This document shows, one piece after another, positions 1 through 9,019 of a stretch of DNA of 64,000 bases. The position numbers and the translations under genes were made by a program. The notes below the pieces were generated by a model. The model was not told the origin of the DNA, ran no database searches, and saw only the letters and a program-made list of their open reading frames with translations. Every line of letters begins with the position of its first letter. The stretch's first letter is position 1. The DNA lies in assembly GCA_963739795.1 (NCBI GenBank), contig CAVUBL010000016.1:62001-126000 (forward strand), read 5' to 3'. Source of the stretch: CAVUBL01 sp963739795 (GTDB lineage: Bacteria > Acidobacteriota > Thermoanaerobaculia > Multivoradales > DATKCC01).

Positions 1-620
1 ACGTCGCGTTCCTGGTCTTCTGGTGGGCGATGTTCGTGGTCAACCTCTACTGGCCGGACGTGCTGGGCATGTTCCTTCTCGGCCTCTACGTGGGGCGCTC
101 CCGCTGGCTCGAGAGGATCGAGGCGGATCCGGGCCTGCTCCCGGGGCGTCTCGTGGTCTGGGCGGGGGGGCTCGGCATCGCCGGCAACATCGTGTTCGCG
201 ATCCTGACCTACGAGGGCGTCTACTACCCGCCCTCGGGCGCGGGCATGGTCCTCACGGTCGTGCAGTACCTGACCGTCCCGCTCCTGTGCTTCTTCTACA
301 TGGCGGGCCTGACCTGGCTCTTCCAGAGGGAGCGGTGGCGACGGGTCCTGCGCCCCCTCGCGGCCGTGGGACGGATGACCCTGACCAACTACCTGATGGA
401 GAGCGTGATCTGCATGTTCATCTTCTACGGCGTGGGTCTCGGCCTGTTCGCCGAGGTCGGCGCCGCCCTGGCCGTCGGGATCGGGGTGATCGTCTTCCTC
501 GGCCAGGTCCTGTTCAGCCTCTGGTGGTGGTCGGCGGGGTTCGCCTACGGCCCGGCCGAGTGGCTCTGGCGGTTGATGAGCTACGGCGTGCGGCTGCCCT
601 TGCGGAGCCGGAGCGCCTGA
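1..620 (+). CDS. DUF418 (YeiB-like) membrane protein, C-terminal part
   Basis: The reading frame is open from the window edge (first whole codon at base 3), so the start lies upstream. About 205 residues are visible with five or six hydrophobic segments. The order GRMTLTNYLMESVI, then a Y-G-x-G-L-G-L-F stretch, then F-A-Y-G-P-A-E-W-L-W-R near the end is the conserved C-terminal pattern of the DUF418 family of integral membrane proteins. Biochemical function is unknown for the family. It ends 50 bases before the next gene on the same strand, so the two may be cotranscribed. Confidence 0.8.
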   Translation, partial: VAFLVFWWAMFVVNLYWPDVLGMFLLGLYVGRSRWLERIEADPGLLPGRLVVWAGGLGIAGNIVFAILTYEGVYYPPSGAGMVLTVVQYLTVPLLCFFYMAGLTWLFQRERWRRVLRPLAAVGRMTLTNYLMESVICMFIFYGVGLGLFAEVGAALAVGIGVIVFLGQVLFSLWWWSAGFAYGPAEWLWRLMSYGVRLPLRSRSA

Positions 621-670
621 ACCCGAACGCCATGCCGAGGCCGCGGTCCGGCCAGGAGCGAGACGCAAAG

Positions 671-3600
671 ATGACACCGATTCCGCCCCGAGCGAACCCC
701 CGGATCCACTCTCTCGCCGTGGCCGTGACGCTCGCTGCGGCGGTCCTCCTCCCCGCCGGCGCGCACGCCGGGGCCCCCCGGCCCACCACCTGGACCACCC
801 TGGACGGTCAGGAGGCGGCGGCGTTCCGGGGGGCGGTGGAGGTGCCCGAAGACCGCCACGACCCGGCGTCCAGGAGCCTGGAGCTCGCCTACGTCCGGCT
901 GGCGAGCACCGGGGAGTCGCCGGGCCCGCCCATCGTCTACCTGGCCGGCGGTCCCGGGGCCTCCGGCATCGAGAGCGCCCGCGGACCCCGCTCCACGATG
1001 CTCCTCGCCTTGCGCCGCGCGGGCGACGTGGTGCTTCTCGACCAGCGCGGGACCGGCGCGTCGAGGCCGGCGCTCGTCTGCCGCAAGTCCTGGGAGCTTC
1101 CCCGCCGGCCGGCCCCGACCCGCAAGGCGGCACTGGTGGAGGTCCTCGGCGCGGCCGAGGAGTGCGCCGCGCGGGCGGCGGCCCAGGGCGCCCACCTGTC
1201 GGCCTACAACGTGCGCGAGGTGGCGGACGACGTGGAGGCGCTCCGTCGGGCTCTCGGGGTGGAGCAGGTCTCCCTGGTCGCCACGAGCTTCGGAACCCGG
1301 CTGGCGCTCGAGGTCCTCCGCCGCCATCCCGGCTCGGTGGCCCGAGCGGTGCTCCTGGGCGTGGTGGGGCCCGACGACGTGGCCAAGCTGCCGGCGGCGG
1401 TGGACGACGTCCTGAAGCAGGTGGACGAAGGGGACGGCACGTCGCTGTGGGCGTCGCTCCGGAGCGCCCTCGCGGCCGTCGAGGAGCGGCCGGCGCCGGC
1501 GACCGGCGTCGACGTCCTGACCGGTGAGGACGTGCCGCTCGAAGTGGGGCCGTTCGACCTCCAGCTCGCGGCCTCGCGTCATGTCGGCTCGGCGGCCGGC
1601 CTCGCCCATCTGCGCGAGGTCGCGGTCCACCTGGCGCGGGGCGACTACGACCCCGTCGCCGCCGACGTCCTGCGCCAGCACAAGAGCTGGCTCGGCCACC
1701 TGATGCCGTACGCCCTCACCTGCAGCTCCGGGGCGTCGCCGGAGCGCCGGCGCGAGATCCGGGAGCAGGCGCCGGGCTCGCTGCTCGGAGAGAACCTCGA
1801 CTTCGGCTTCCCGGAGATCTGCGACGCCCTCGGGGTGAGCCCGCTGGACGAGGAGGTGCGCCGTCCCGTGCGCTCGGACGTCCCCGTCCAGATCGTGGCC
1901 GGCACGCTCGACACCCGTACGCCGCTGGCCAACGCCGAGGAGGTCCTCCGCGGCCTGTCCCACGGTGGTCTCCTGGTGGTCGAGGGCGCCGGCCACGGGG
2001 AGGACCTCTTCGTCTCGACGCCGGAGATCGCGGAGCGGACCGAAGCGTTCCTCGCCGGCGCCGAGCCGGTCTCGGAGCGGATCGCGGCCCTTCCTCTGTG
2101 GCGCCGCCTGCCGCTGCCCCCGGCCACCGAGGTCCACGAGGTGACCGAGACCCTCCACGGCGTCGAGGTCACCGACTCCTACCGCTGGCTCGAGGACTCG
2201 GGGACCCCGGAGGCCCGGATTTGGGTGCGCCACCAGAACGGCTACACCGACCGGCTCCTGGAGGGCTTGCCCGGTCGCATGGAGCTGCGCCGCCAGCTCG
2301 AGGCGCTGGTTTCGGTGCAGCGGGCGGAGCGCCCCTGGGTCCGCGGGGAGCGCCAGGTCTACCGGCGCAGCGACGCGGACGACCGCCTGCCCCGGATCCT
2401 GATGCGCGACGGCGAAGGGGAGGAGCGGACGCTTCTGGATCCCGCGGCCCTGGACCCCGGCGGAGAGGTGGGGCTCCAGGTCCTCGACCTCTCGGTCGAC
2501 GGCCGGCTCGTGGCCTTCAGCGAGCGGCGTCGCGGCGCCCAAGAGGTGGTGGTGCGGTTCCTGGAGATCGGCGGCGAGATCCTCGCCGACAGGCTTCCCG
2601 CGGGCCGGTACTTCGGTGTCTCCATCGCTCCGGACGGCCGCGGCGCCTACTACGCCCGGGAGCTCGACTCGGGGGAGGGGGCGCGCTACTACTTCCACCG
2701 CTTCGGCAGCGACCCGGCCCAGGACCCGGTGATCTTCGGCGAGGGCTACGGGCGAGGCTCCGTCGTCTGGGGCAACCTGAGCGACGACGGCCGCTACCTG
2801 GTGCTCCACGGGGTCTCGGGGACCCAGCAGCGGATCGACGTCTTCCTCGACAGGGTCGACGCCGACGGCGGGCCGACCGGCCACGACACGTCGCATCGGC
2901 TGGAGGTGGTCCAGGGCATCGACGCCACCTTCTACGCCGGCGTCCTCGGGGATCACCTGGTCGTCCACACCACCTGGAAGGCGCCCCGCGGGCGAGTCTT
3001 CGTCGCGCCGGTTGCGACGCCGGGCATGGAGCACTGGCGCGAGATCGTGCCCGAGGACGCGCATGCGGTGATCCGGCGTGTCTTCGGGGCCGGCGGCCGG
3101 CTGATCGTCGAGTACCTCGAGGACGTCCACTCCCGACTGGCGATCTACGACCTGGAGGGCCGGCACCTGGGCGACGTCCCGCTGCCCGCCCTGGGGACGC
3201 TCGGCGGGATGTCGGGGCGGTGGAACGGCGACGACCTCTACTTCACCTTCTCCTCGTTTCACCTGCCGCCGATCGTCTATCGCTACGACCTCCGGTCGGG
3301 CCGGCTCGCCCCCTGGAGCCGCCGGTCGGAGGCCGCCCTGGACCCGGCGGGCTACGAGGTGCGGCAGGTCCGGTTCCCCTCGAAGGACGGCGTCGAGGTA
3401 CCCATGTTCCTGATCCATCGGCGCGGGTTGGCCCTCGACGGATCGCACCCGACCCTGGTCACGGCCTACGGGGGATTCGCCACCAGCCTGACCCCCGCCT
3501 TCGACCCGGCGGCGGCCCTCTGGGTGGCGCGGGGCGGCGTCTACGCGGTGGTCAACGTGCGCGGCGGGGGCGAGCTCGGCGCCGCGTGGCACCAGGCCGC

Positions 3601-4150
3601 GGTGCGCGAGCACAAGCAGCGGTCGATCGACGACCTCCTGGCGGCCCTGGACTGGCTGGTCACCCAGGGCTACACCCGGCCCGAGCTGCTCGCCACGTGG
3701 GGGCACAGCGCTGGCGGGCTCCTGGTGGCCGCGGCCATGGTTCAACGGCCCGACGCGGTGCGGGCCGTGGTCTCGACCCACCCGCTCCTCGACATGCTGC
3801 GCTACAACAGGTTCCTTGCGGCGCGGTTCTGGATCGCGGAGTACGGATCGCCCGACCGCGACGACGCCTTCCCCTACCTGTACGCCTACTCGCCGTACCA
3901 CCACGTGAAGGCGGGGACGGTCTACCCGGCCGTCTTCCTGATGACCAGCTTCGGCGACACGCAGGTCGACGGGCTCCACGCCCGGAAGATGGCCGCCCGG
4001 CTGCAAGGCGTGGCCCGGCCGGACCGGCCGGTGGTCCTGCGCCACTACCAGCGCACCGGCCACGGCGGGGCAGGCGTGACGACGGCCCACCGGATCGACG
4101 AGCTCACCGACATCTTTTCGTTCCTCTTCTGGCAGCTCGGAGAACCCTGA
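671..4150 (+). CDS. Secreted fusion of an S33-type alpha/beta hydrolase and an S9A prolyl-oligopeptidase-like protein
   Basis: A 1,159-residue protein; the ATG at 671 follows an AGGAG about 11 bases upstream and opens a signal peptide (cut near A33). Residues ~35-460 resemble proline-iminopeptidase/TAP-like hydrolases: GGPGASG oxyanion region, DQRGTG, nucleophile S206 in ATSFG (first Gly of GxSxG is Ala), then D414 (GTLDTRTP) and H442 (GAGHG). Residues ~480-1159 are S9A-like: DSYRWLED entry, beta-propeller region, then YGGF, NVRGGGE, S1013 in GHSAGG (classical family motif GGSNGG), D1096 and H1131. Both triads are therefore complete. No start codon with a ribosome site is evident at the junction and the frame is unbroken, so it reads as one periplasmic or extracellular polypeptide, probably a peptidase pair. 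Substrates are not predictable. The MMPL gene begins 9 bases downstream. Confidence 0.85.
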   Translation: MTPIPPRANPRIHSLAVAVTLAAAVLLPAGAHAGAPRPTTWTTLDGQEAAAFRGAVEVPEDRHDPASRSLELAYVRLASTGESPGPPIVYLAGGPGASGIESARGPRSTMLLALRRAGDVVLLDQRGTGASRPALVCRKSWELPRRPAPTRKAALVEVLGAAEECAARAAAQGAHLSAYNVREVADDVEALRRALGVEQVSLVATSFGTRLALEVLRRHPGSVARAVLLGVVGPDDVAKLPAAVDDVLKQVDEGDGTSLWASLRSALAAVEERPAPATGVDVLTGEDVPLEVGPFDLQLAASRHVGSAAGLAHLREVAVHLARGDYDPVAADVLRQHKSWLGHLMPYALTCSSGASPERRREIREQAPGSLLGENLDFGFPEICDALGVSPLDEEVRRPVRSDVPVQIVAGTLDTRTPLANAEEVLRGLSHGGLLVVEGAGHGEDLFVSTPEIAERTEAFLAGAEPVSERIAALPLWRRLPLPPATEVHEVTETLHGVEVTDSYRWLEDSGTPEARIWVRHQNGYTDRLLEGLPGRMELRRQLEALVSVQRAERPWVRGERQVYRRSDADDRLPRILMRDGEGEERTLLDPAALDPGGEVGLQVLDLSVDGRLVAFSERRRGAQEVVVRFLEIGGEILADRLPAGRYFGVSIAPDGRGAYYARELDSGEGARYYFHRFGSDPAQDPVIFGEGYGRGSVVWGNLSDDGRYLVLHGVSGTQQRIDVFLDRVDADGGPTGHDTSHRLEVVQGIDATFYAGVLGDHLVVHTTWKAPRGRVFVAPVATPGMEHWREIVPEDAHAVIRRVFGAGGRLIVEYLEDVHSRLAIYDLEGRHLGDVPLPALGTLGGMSGRWNGDDLYFTFSSFHLPPIVYRYDLRSGRLAPWSRRSEAALDPAGYEVRQVRFPSKDGVEVPMFLIHRRGLALDGSHPTLVTAYGGFATSLTPAFDPAAALWVARGGVYAVVNVRGGGELGAAWHQAAVREHKQRSIDDLLAALDWLVTQGYTRPELLATWGHSAGGLLVAAAMVQRPDAVRAVVSTHPLLDMLRYNRFLAARFWIAEYGSPDRDDAFPYLYAYSPYHHVKAGTVYPAVFLMTSFGDTQVDGLHARKMAARLQGVARPDRPVVLRHYQRTGHGGAGVTTAHRIDELTDIFSFLFWQLGEP

Positions 4151-4159
4151 GGACGGATC

Positions 4160-6538
4160 ATGGCCCTGACCGACGGCTGGGAGCGCGCCTCGTCCCGCTG
4201 GATCCGCTGGGTCCTCGGCCGGCCCTGGTGGGTGGTGGCCGCGGTCCTCGTCACGACCGTCGCGGCGATGGCCGGCCTGCCGCGGCTCGAGCTGCGCATG
4301 GACGGTCGTGCCATGGTCCCCCCCGACGACCCGACCGTGATCTTCGACCGGGACGTGCGCCAGGTCTTCGGGCGGCGGGATCCGCTGGTCGTCCTGGTCG
4401 AGGGACGAGGGCCGGGCGGGGTGTACGACCCCGAGGTGCTCCGCCGGGTGGCCGAGATCAGCCGGCTCGCGGCCGGTCTCGACCGGGTCGGGCCGGAGCA
4501 CGTGATGAGCCTGGCGACCGAGCGCCGGGACCGTGTGTACCCGAACACCCTTCGGTTCCGGCCGTTCCTCGATCCGTTTCCGGACACCCCGACCCTGCTC
4601 CGGGTCCTGGCCGACGATGTCGAGGCCACCCGGATCCTCGAAGGCACCCTGGTCTCGCGCGACGCCTCGGGCGCCGCCGTCCTGGTGGGCGTTCCCGACG
4701 TCGAGGAGGTGGGCGACCGGGCCGCCTTCTACCGCCGGGTGCGGGAGCTGGTGCAGCCGTTCGAGAGCCCGGAGGTGCGGATCACCGTCGTGGGGGCCCC
4801 CGCCGCCGAAGCTCTCCTCGGCTACCACATCCTGGACGACCTCGAGCGCCTCCTCCCGCTGACCCTTGCGACCATCGCCCTGCTGCTCCTGCTGCGCCTC
4901 GGACGCCTCTGGGCGGTGCTCGTCACCCTCTCGGAGGTCGGCCTCTGCCTGGCCGCTACGTTCGGGTTGATGGGCTGGCTCGGCGTGCCCCTGTCGCTGA
5001 CCACGGGAGTCCTGCCGGTGGTGCTCGTCTCCCTGGGGCTTGCCGACGAGATCCACATCTTCTCCCACTACCAGCGGGTGCTCGACGCCGCTCCCGCCGG
5101 CCCCGGGGACGGGGCCATCGAGACCACCTTCCGCGAGATGATCCCGCCGGTCCTGCTCACGTCGGCGACCACGGCCCTCGGCTTCCTCTCCTTCCTGGCG
5201 TCGCCGATCCGGCCGATCCGCCACTTCGGGCTGTTCGCGGCGGTCGGCATCCTCTACTGCCTGATCTTCAGCCTGACCGTGATGCCGGCGAGCCTGAAGC
5301 TGCTGCCGGCGGCGGCCTTGCGCTCGCCCCGCCGGCGCCGGGATCGGAGCGACCTGCTCCTGGGGCTCGTGCGGCCCCTCCTCCGGCGGCCGGCGGTGAC
5401 CCTCGTCGCCCTGGCCCTGGCCGTCGCCTTCGTGGCTTCGGGAATCCGGGACCTGACGGTCCAGGACAGTTGGATCGACGGCTTCGCGCCGGGATCGAAG
5501 TTCCGCCGGGATACGGACCACGTCAACGACGAGCTGCTCGGCACCCACAGCCTCCTCGTCCACCTCCAGGCCTTCGGCGACGGTTCCGGCCGGCCCCCCG
5601 AGGGCGACGGCCGGTCCGGGTGGCTCCTCGACCCGAAGCTGCTGGAGGAGATCGGCCGGTTCGAGGCGTACGTGCGGTCCCTGGACGGCGTCGGCGGCGT
5701 GCTCGGTCCCTACAGCCACCTGACGACGGTCGCTTACCTGTGGCGCGGCCGGAAGGAGGGGATGCGCGCCATCCCGGAGGACCCGGTGACCGTGGCCCGC
5801 GTCTACCGCTTCTTCGACCTGGTGCGTGGCAAGAACCGGCGCAGGGAGGTCGTGAACGACGGCCTCGACCGGGCCCTGGTCAACGTCTTTCTCAAGGACG
5901 CCAACTATCTGCAGACGAAGGTCCTCATCGACGACATCCTGGGCTGGCAGCGGAACTTCCACAGCCAGCGGGTCCGGCTCTCCGTGGCGGGGGACGTCGC
6001 GGTGAGCCAGGCGATGATCCCGGCCATCGTCCACTCCCAGGTGGCCTCGTTGCTCCTGGCCGTGGGCGGCGCCTTCCTGGTCCTCTGCCTCTTGCTGCGC
6101 TCGCTGCGTACCGGCCTGCTCGCCCTGCTGCCGACGGCGGCGGCGGTGGCGTGCATCTTCGGCGCCATGGGGTGGCTCGGCATCCCCCTGGGGGTCGCGA
6201 CGTCGATGTTCTGCGCCATCACCCTGGGCGTCGGGGTCGACTACGCCATCCACTACGTGTCGGCCCACCGGCGCCGGCGCGCGGCGGGCGCGGCCGAGCC
6301 GGCCCTCGCCGCCCTCGAGGAGGCGGGTCCGCCGATTCTCACCGACATGGCGGTCATCGGTTGCAGCTTCGCCTGGATGGCGACCTCGCAGGTTCCGTCC
6401 AACGCCCGGCTCGGCCTGCTCGTGGCGCTGGCCCTGGCCTCCGCGTGCCTGCTGACCCTGGCCGGGCTCGGTTCCTTCTGGTCGTGGAGGGAGGCCCGGG
6501 CCGCCCCGAGGTTGGATGCCGACACCGTGACCTCTTGA
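4160..6538 (+). CDS. MMPL/RND-superfamily exporter (HAE3-like)
   Basis: A 792-residue polytopic inner-membrane protein with the duplicated RND layout: TM1 near residue 25, a soluble loop, a membrane bundle from ~232 to 375, TM near 405, a second loop, and a final bundle from ~627 to 780. GLADEIHIFSHY (first half) and GVGVDYAIHYVSAHR (second half) are the paired signature segments of MMPL and HAE3 transporters, where acidic residues carry the proton relay. HAE3 proteins move lipids, hopanoids or hydrophobic molecules across or out of the membrane. It starts 9 bases after the hydrolase fusion and 40 bases before a P450, so the three may form one unit in which the P450 product or its precursor is transported. 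That link is inference. Confidence 0.88.
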   Translation: MALTDGWERASSRWIRWVLGRPWWVVAAVLVTTVAAMAGLPRLELRMDGRAMVPPDDPTVIFDRDVRQVFGRRDPLVVLVEGRGPGGVYDPEVLRRVAEISRLAAGLDRVGPEHVMSLATERRDRVYPNTLRFRPFLDPFPDTPTLLRVLADDVEATRILEGTLVSRDASGAAVLVGVPDVEEVGDRAAFYRRVRELVQPFESPEVRITVVGAPAAEALLGYHILDDLERLLPLTLATIALLLLLRLGRLWAVLVTLSEVGLCLAATFGLMGWLGVPLSLTTGVLPVVLVSLGLADEIHIFSHYQRVLDAAPAGPGDGAIETTFREMIPPVLLTSATTALGFLSFLASPIRPIRHFGLFAAVGILYCLIFSLTVMPASLKLLPAAALRSPRRRRDRSDLLLGLVRPLLRRPAVTLVALALAVAFVASGIRDLTVQDSWIDGFAPGSKFRRDTDHVNDELLGTHSLLVHLQAFGDGSGRPPEGDGRSGWLLDPKLLEEIGRFEAYVRSLDGVGGVLGPYSHLTTVAYLWRGRKEGMRAIPEDPVTVARVYRFFDLVRGKNRRREVVNDGLDRALVNVFLKDANYLQTKVLIDDILGWQRNFHSQRVRLSVAGDVAVSQAMIPAIVHSQVASLLLAVGGAFLVLCLLLRSLRTGLLALLPTAAAVACIFGAMGWLGIPLGVATSMFCAITLGVGVDYAIHYVSAHRRRRAAGAAEPALAALEEAGPPILTDMAVIGCSFAWMATSQVPSNARLGLLVALALASACLLTLAGLGSFWSWREARAAPRLDADTVTS

Positions 6539-6578
6539 GCCGACGCACGCCGCCGCCCACCCTCCCGAGGAGCCGCGC

Positions 6579-7982
6579 ATGAGCCCCACGAGACGGACAA
6601 TCGCCGGACGAGACCGAGCCGCGGAGAGCGCCTTCGAGCGGGGCAGGCTCGTCCCCGGGCCCCGCGGCCGGCGGCTGATCGGCTGCCTGATGGAGGTGCG
6701 CCGGAACCGCCTGGCCTTCGTGCGGCGGTCGTTCCGGGACTTCGGCGACGCGGCGGCCTTCCGGATGGGGCCGAAGCGCCTGTTCCTCATGGCCCACCCC
6801 GAGGCCTTCCGCCACGTCCTGTGCCATCGGCCGGAGAACTTCGTCAAGGGCGTGGGGCTGCGGGAAGCGCGCCCGTTGCTCGGCGACGGCCTGCTCACCG
6901 CCGAGGGCGAGGCGGCGGCCGCGGAGCGCCGGAGGCTGCGACCGGCGTTCGACGGAAGCCTGCTCGCGGGCTATGCGCGAGCCATGACCGAGGCCGCCGG
7001 CGCGATGCTCGACCGGTGGTCCGCCGCCACGGAGGCGTGCCTCGCCGTGGACCGGGAGATGGTGCGGCTGGCCCTCGAGGTCCTGGACCGGACCCTCCTC
7101 GACTCGGACCTGACGCGGCGCGCCGACGCCCTCCACGGGGACCTCGTCGAGATGACCGACTGGGCGATGCGCCGGATGTCGGGCCTGCTCCCCTGGCCCC
7201 TGGCTCTCCCCGGAGGGGGCAACGGCCGCGCGCGGCGCGCCCTGCGGCATCTCGAGGCCTGGGCCCGCGAGGCCGTGGAGGGCCGCGCGGGGAAGGCGCT
7301 CCGGGCCGACGTCATCGGTCTCCTCCTCGCCGATGGGCGATCCCCCGGGGAGATCCGGGACGAGCTGTTGACCTTCTTGCTGGCGGGGCACGAGACGACC
7401 GCCGTGACCCTTTCGTGGGCGCTGAGCCTGGTGGCGCGCCATCCGGAGGTCGCGGCGAGGTTGGAGGCCGAGGTCGACGAGGTGCTCCGGGGGCGGCCCC
7501 CCGCGCCGGACGACCTCCCGGCACTGCCGTTCACCCGAGCGGTGATCGACGAGACCCTGCGGCTCTACCCGCCGGTGTGGCTCATTCCGCGGCGCAGCCT
7601 GCGCCGCGACCTGATCGCCGGGTGGCGGATCCCCGGCGGGTCGGACGTCCTGCTCAACGTCTACTCCCTCCACCGGCACCCGGACTTCTGGGACGACCCG
7701 GAGCGCTTCCGGCCCGAGCGCTTCATGGCTCCGGCGCAGGCCGTGCCGCGGGCCTACCTCCCCTTCGGCGCCGGAAACCGGTCGTGCCTGGGGAGCGGGT
7801 TTGGTCTGCTCGAGGTCCGCTTGGTGGTCGCCATGGTGGCCCAGCGGTTTCACCTCGAAGCGGTCGATGAGGTGGAGGTGCCGCCGCTTCCTTCCCTCAC
7901 CCTGCGGCCGACGCGCCCGATCCGGGTCCGCCTCGCCGCCAGGGCTCCGGAGCTCCGCCGGGCGGCAGGAGCGGGCTCGTGA
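6579..7982 (+). CDS. Cytochrome P450
   Basis: A 467-residue heme monooxygenase of normal length for a soluble bacterial P450; no N-terminal membrane anchor is visible. Diagnostic motifs in order: I-helix oxygen-binding AGHETT (~269), K-helix ExxR in ETLRLYPPVW (~325), the PERF segment (RPERFMAP), and heme-ligand loop PFGAGNRSCLG with Cys403. The ATG at 6579 is preceded by GAGGAG. A redox partner is not encoded nearby. It ends one base before the convergent AraC-family gene, and sits behind an MMPL exporter and a hydrolase, suggesting modification of a lipid-like or secondary-metabolite substrate. Substrate cannot be assigned. Confidence 0.95.
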   Translation: MSPTRRTIAGRDRAAESAFERGRLVPGPRGRRLIGCLMEVRRNRLAFVRRSFRDFGDAAAFRMGPKRLFLMAHPEAFRHVLCHRPENFVKGVGLREARPLLGDGLLTAEGEAAAAERRRLRPAFDGSLLAGYARAMTEAAGAMLDRWSAATEACLAVDREMVRLALEVLDRTLLDSDLTRRADALHGDLVEMTDWAMRRMSGLLPWPLALPGGGNGRARRALRHLEAWAREAVEGRAGKALRADVIGLLLADGRSPGEIRDELLTFLLAGHETTAVTLSWALSLVARHPEVAARLEAEVDEVLRGRPPAPDDLPALPFTRAVIDETLRLYPPVWLIPRRSLRRDLIAGWRIPGGSDVLLNVYSLHRHPDFWDDPERFRPERFMAPAQAVPRAYLPFGAGNRSCLGSGFGLLEVRLVVAMVAQRFHLEAVDEVEVPPLPSLTLRPTRPIRVRLAARAPELRRAAGAGS

Positions 7983-7983
7983 C

Positions 7984-8817
7984 TCAGGTTTCCAGGTCGA
8001 GGACTCCGTCGTAGTCGAGGTCGACGGCCCGCTCGTGGAGCAGGAGGGGGAGGGCCAGCAGCATCGGAGGATCGAAGGGGTTCGGCGGCTGGAGCCTCAG
8101 GTGTTGGGGCGCGGGGTCCACGCCCTTGTCGATCGTCAGAGGGCCCGCAGCGGCGACCGCGCGAATCGCTTGGCCGCCCACCAGGAGGTCGATGGGGTCC
8201 GAGTCGCCGGCCATGGCGGCGGCGAAGAGCCACATGGGGCCGCCGTCCGGGGCGGCCAGCTCGAAAGAGTCGTCGTTCTCGAGCAGCACGGCGCACGACA
8301 GCGGCCGGCCCTGGGGGACCGGGCTGCTGAACAGCCCCGCGAAGACGACCTGGTCGGGCCTCGTCCGGTCCACCTCGGCTCGGATCCTCTGGCCCCCTTC
8401 CGGGAGAGGGCAGGACGAGGCCACCGCCAGCAGGGAGTCGAGATCCGGGTAGAAGGTCTCCACGAGTTGCCGAAACCGCCCCGGCGACAGGCCGACGAGC
8501 TCGGTGAAGCGCCGGGTGAAGGTGCCCAGGCTGCTGTAGCCCACGCCGTAGCAGATGTCGAGGACGCTGCGTTCCGTCTCGAGGAGCAGCCGCTTGGCGA
8601 CCTCGACCCGTCGCGCGGCGAGGAACTGCTTGGGGGGGACGCCCGTGATCTGCCGGAAGGTCCGCAGGAAGTGGTACGGGCTCATGTAGGCCACGTCCGC
8701 CATCTGGGCCAGATCGACCGGTTCGGCGAGCCGGTCTTCCATCCAGCTCAAGACCCGGGCGACGCTCTGGCGCTGAGCCCTCTCGGTGGAAGCCTGGACA
8801 CTGCTCGCTACGGTCAC
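7984..8817 (-). CDS. AraC-family transcriptional regulator
   Basis: A 277-residue protein whose DNA-binding AraC/XylS domain is at the N-terminus (residues ~17-115). The double helix-turn-helix shows MADVAYMSPYHFLRTFRQITG and the signature GYSSLGTFTRRFTELVGLSPGRFR. The remaining ~150 residues form an acidic, hydrophobic domain that may sense a ligand (GyrI/SOUL-like domains occupy this position in related proteins, but I cannot confirm the fold). It is convergent with the P450 gene, with one base between the stops. A good sigma-70-type promoter lies directly upstream. It could regulate the P450/exporter unit or the JAMM operon that diverges from it. Confidence 0.88.
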   Translation of the reverse strand: MTVASSVQASTERAQRQSVARVLSWMEDRLAEPVDLAQMADVAYMSPYHFLRTFRQITGVPPKQFLAARRVEVAKRLLLETERSVLDICYGVGYSSLGTFTRRFTELVGLSPGRFRQLVETFYPDLDSLLAVASSCPLPEGGQRIRAEVDRTRPDQVVFAGLFSSPVPQGRPLSCAVLLENDDSFELAAPDGGPMWLFAAAMAGDSDPIDLLVGGQAIRAVAAAGPLTIDKGVDPAPQHLRLQPPNPFDPPMLLALPLLLHERAVDLDYDGVLDLET

Positions 8818-8859
8818 GACGAGATGCTCCAGGTTGTTGGAAAGCTAGTCTCCTGTTTC

Positions 8860-8888
8860 AGTGTATCAGACATGAAGGTCATCGTCAA
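8860..8888 (-). promoter_or_regulatory. Sigma-70-type promoter of the AraC-family gene
   Basis: On the minus strand TTGACG (8888-8883) and TACACT (8865-8860) are separated by exactly 17 bases, lying about 45 bases upstream of the AraC start. The AT-rich patch at 8840-8905 stands out sharply from the GC-rich surroundings. The rest of the 202-base divergent spacer up to the JAMM gene shows no equally clear plus-strand promoter. Confidence 0.6.
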
Positions 8889-9019
8889 ACTTCAAAGCAC
8901 TCTCTTCGGGCGCGGCTCGGCCCCCTCCGGCGGGCGGGCCGCCTCTGCTATCGTGAGAAGCCCTGGCCCGCCCGGCGGGCGGTGGCGCCGGATCGGGGAG
9001 TGATCGGAATCCATCGGGC

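Noticed and set aside
581..6898. A 2,105-codon open frame on the minus strand opposite the hydrolase, MMPL and P450 genes.
   Set aside because: It is Arg/Gly/Pro/Gln-rich, has no recognisable motif, and is antisense to three genes with complete catalytic motifs. Long antisense open frames are expected at this GC content.
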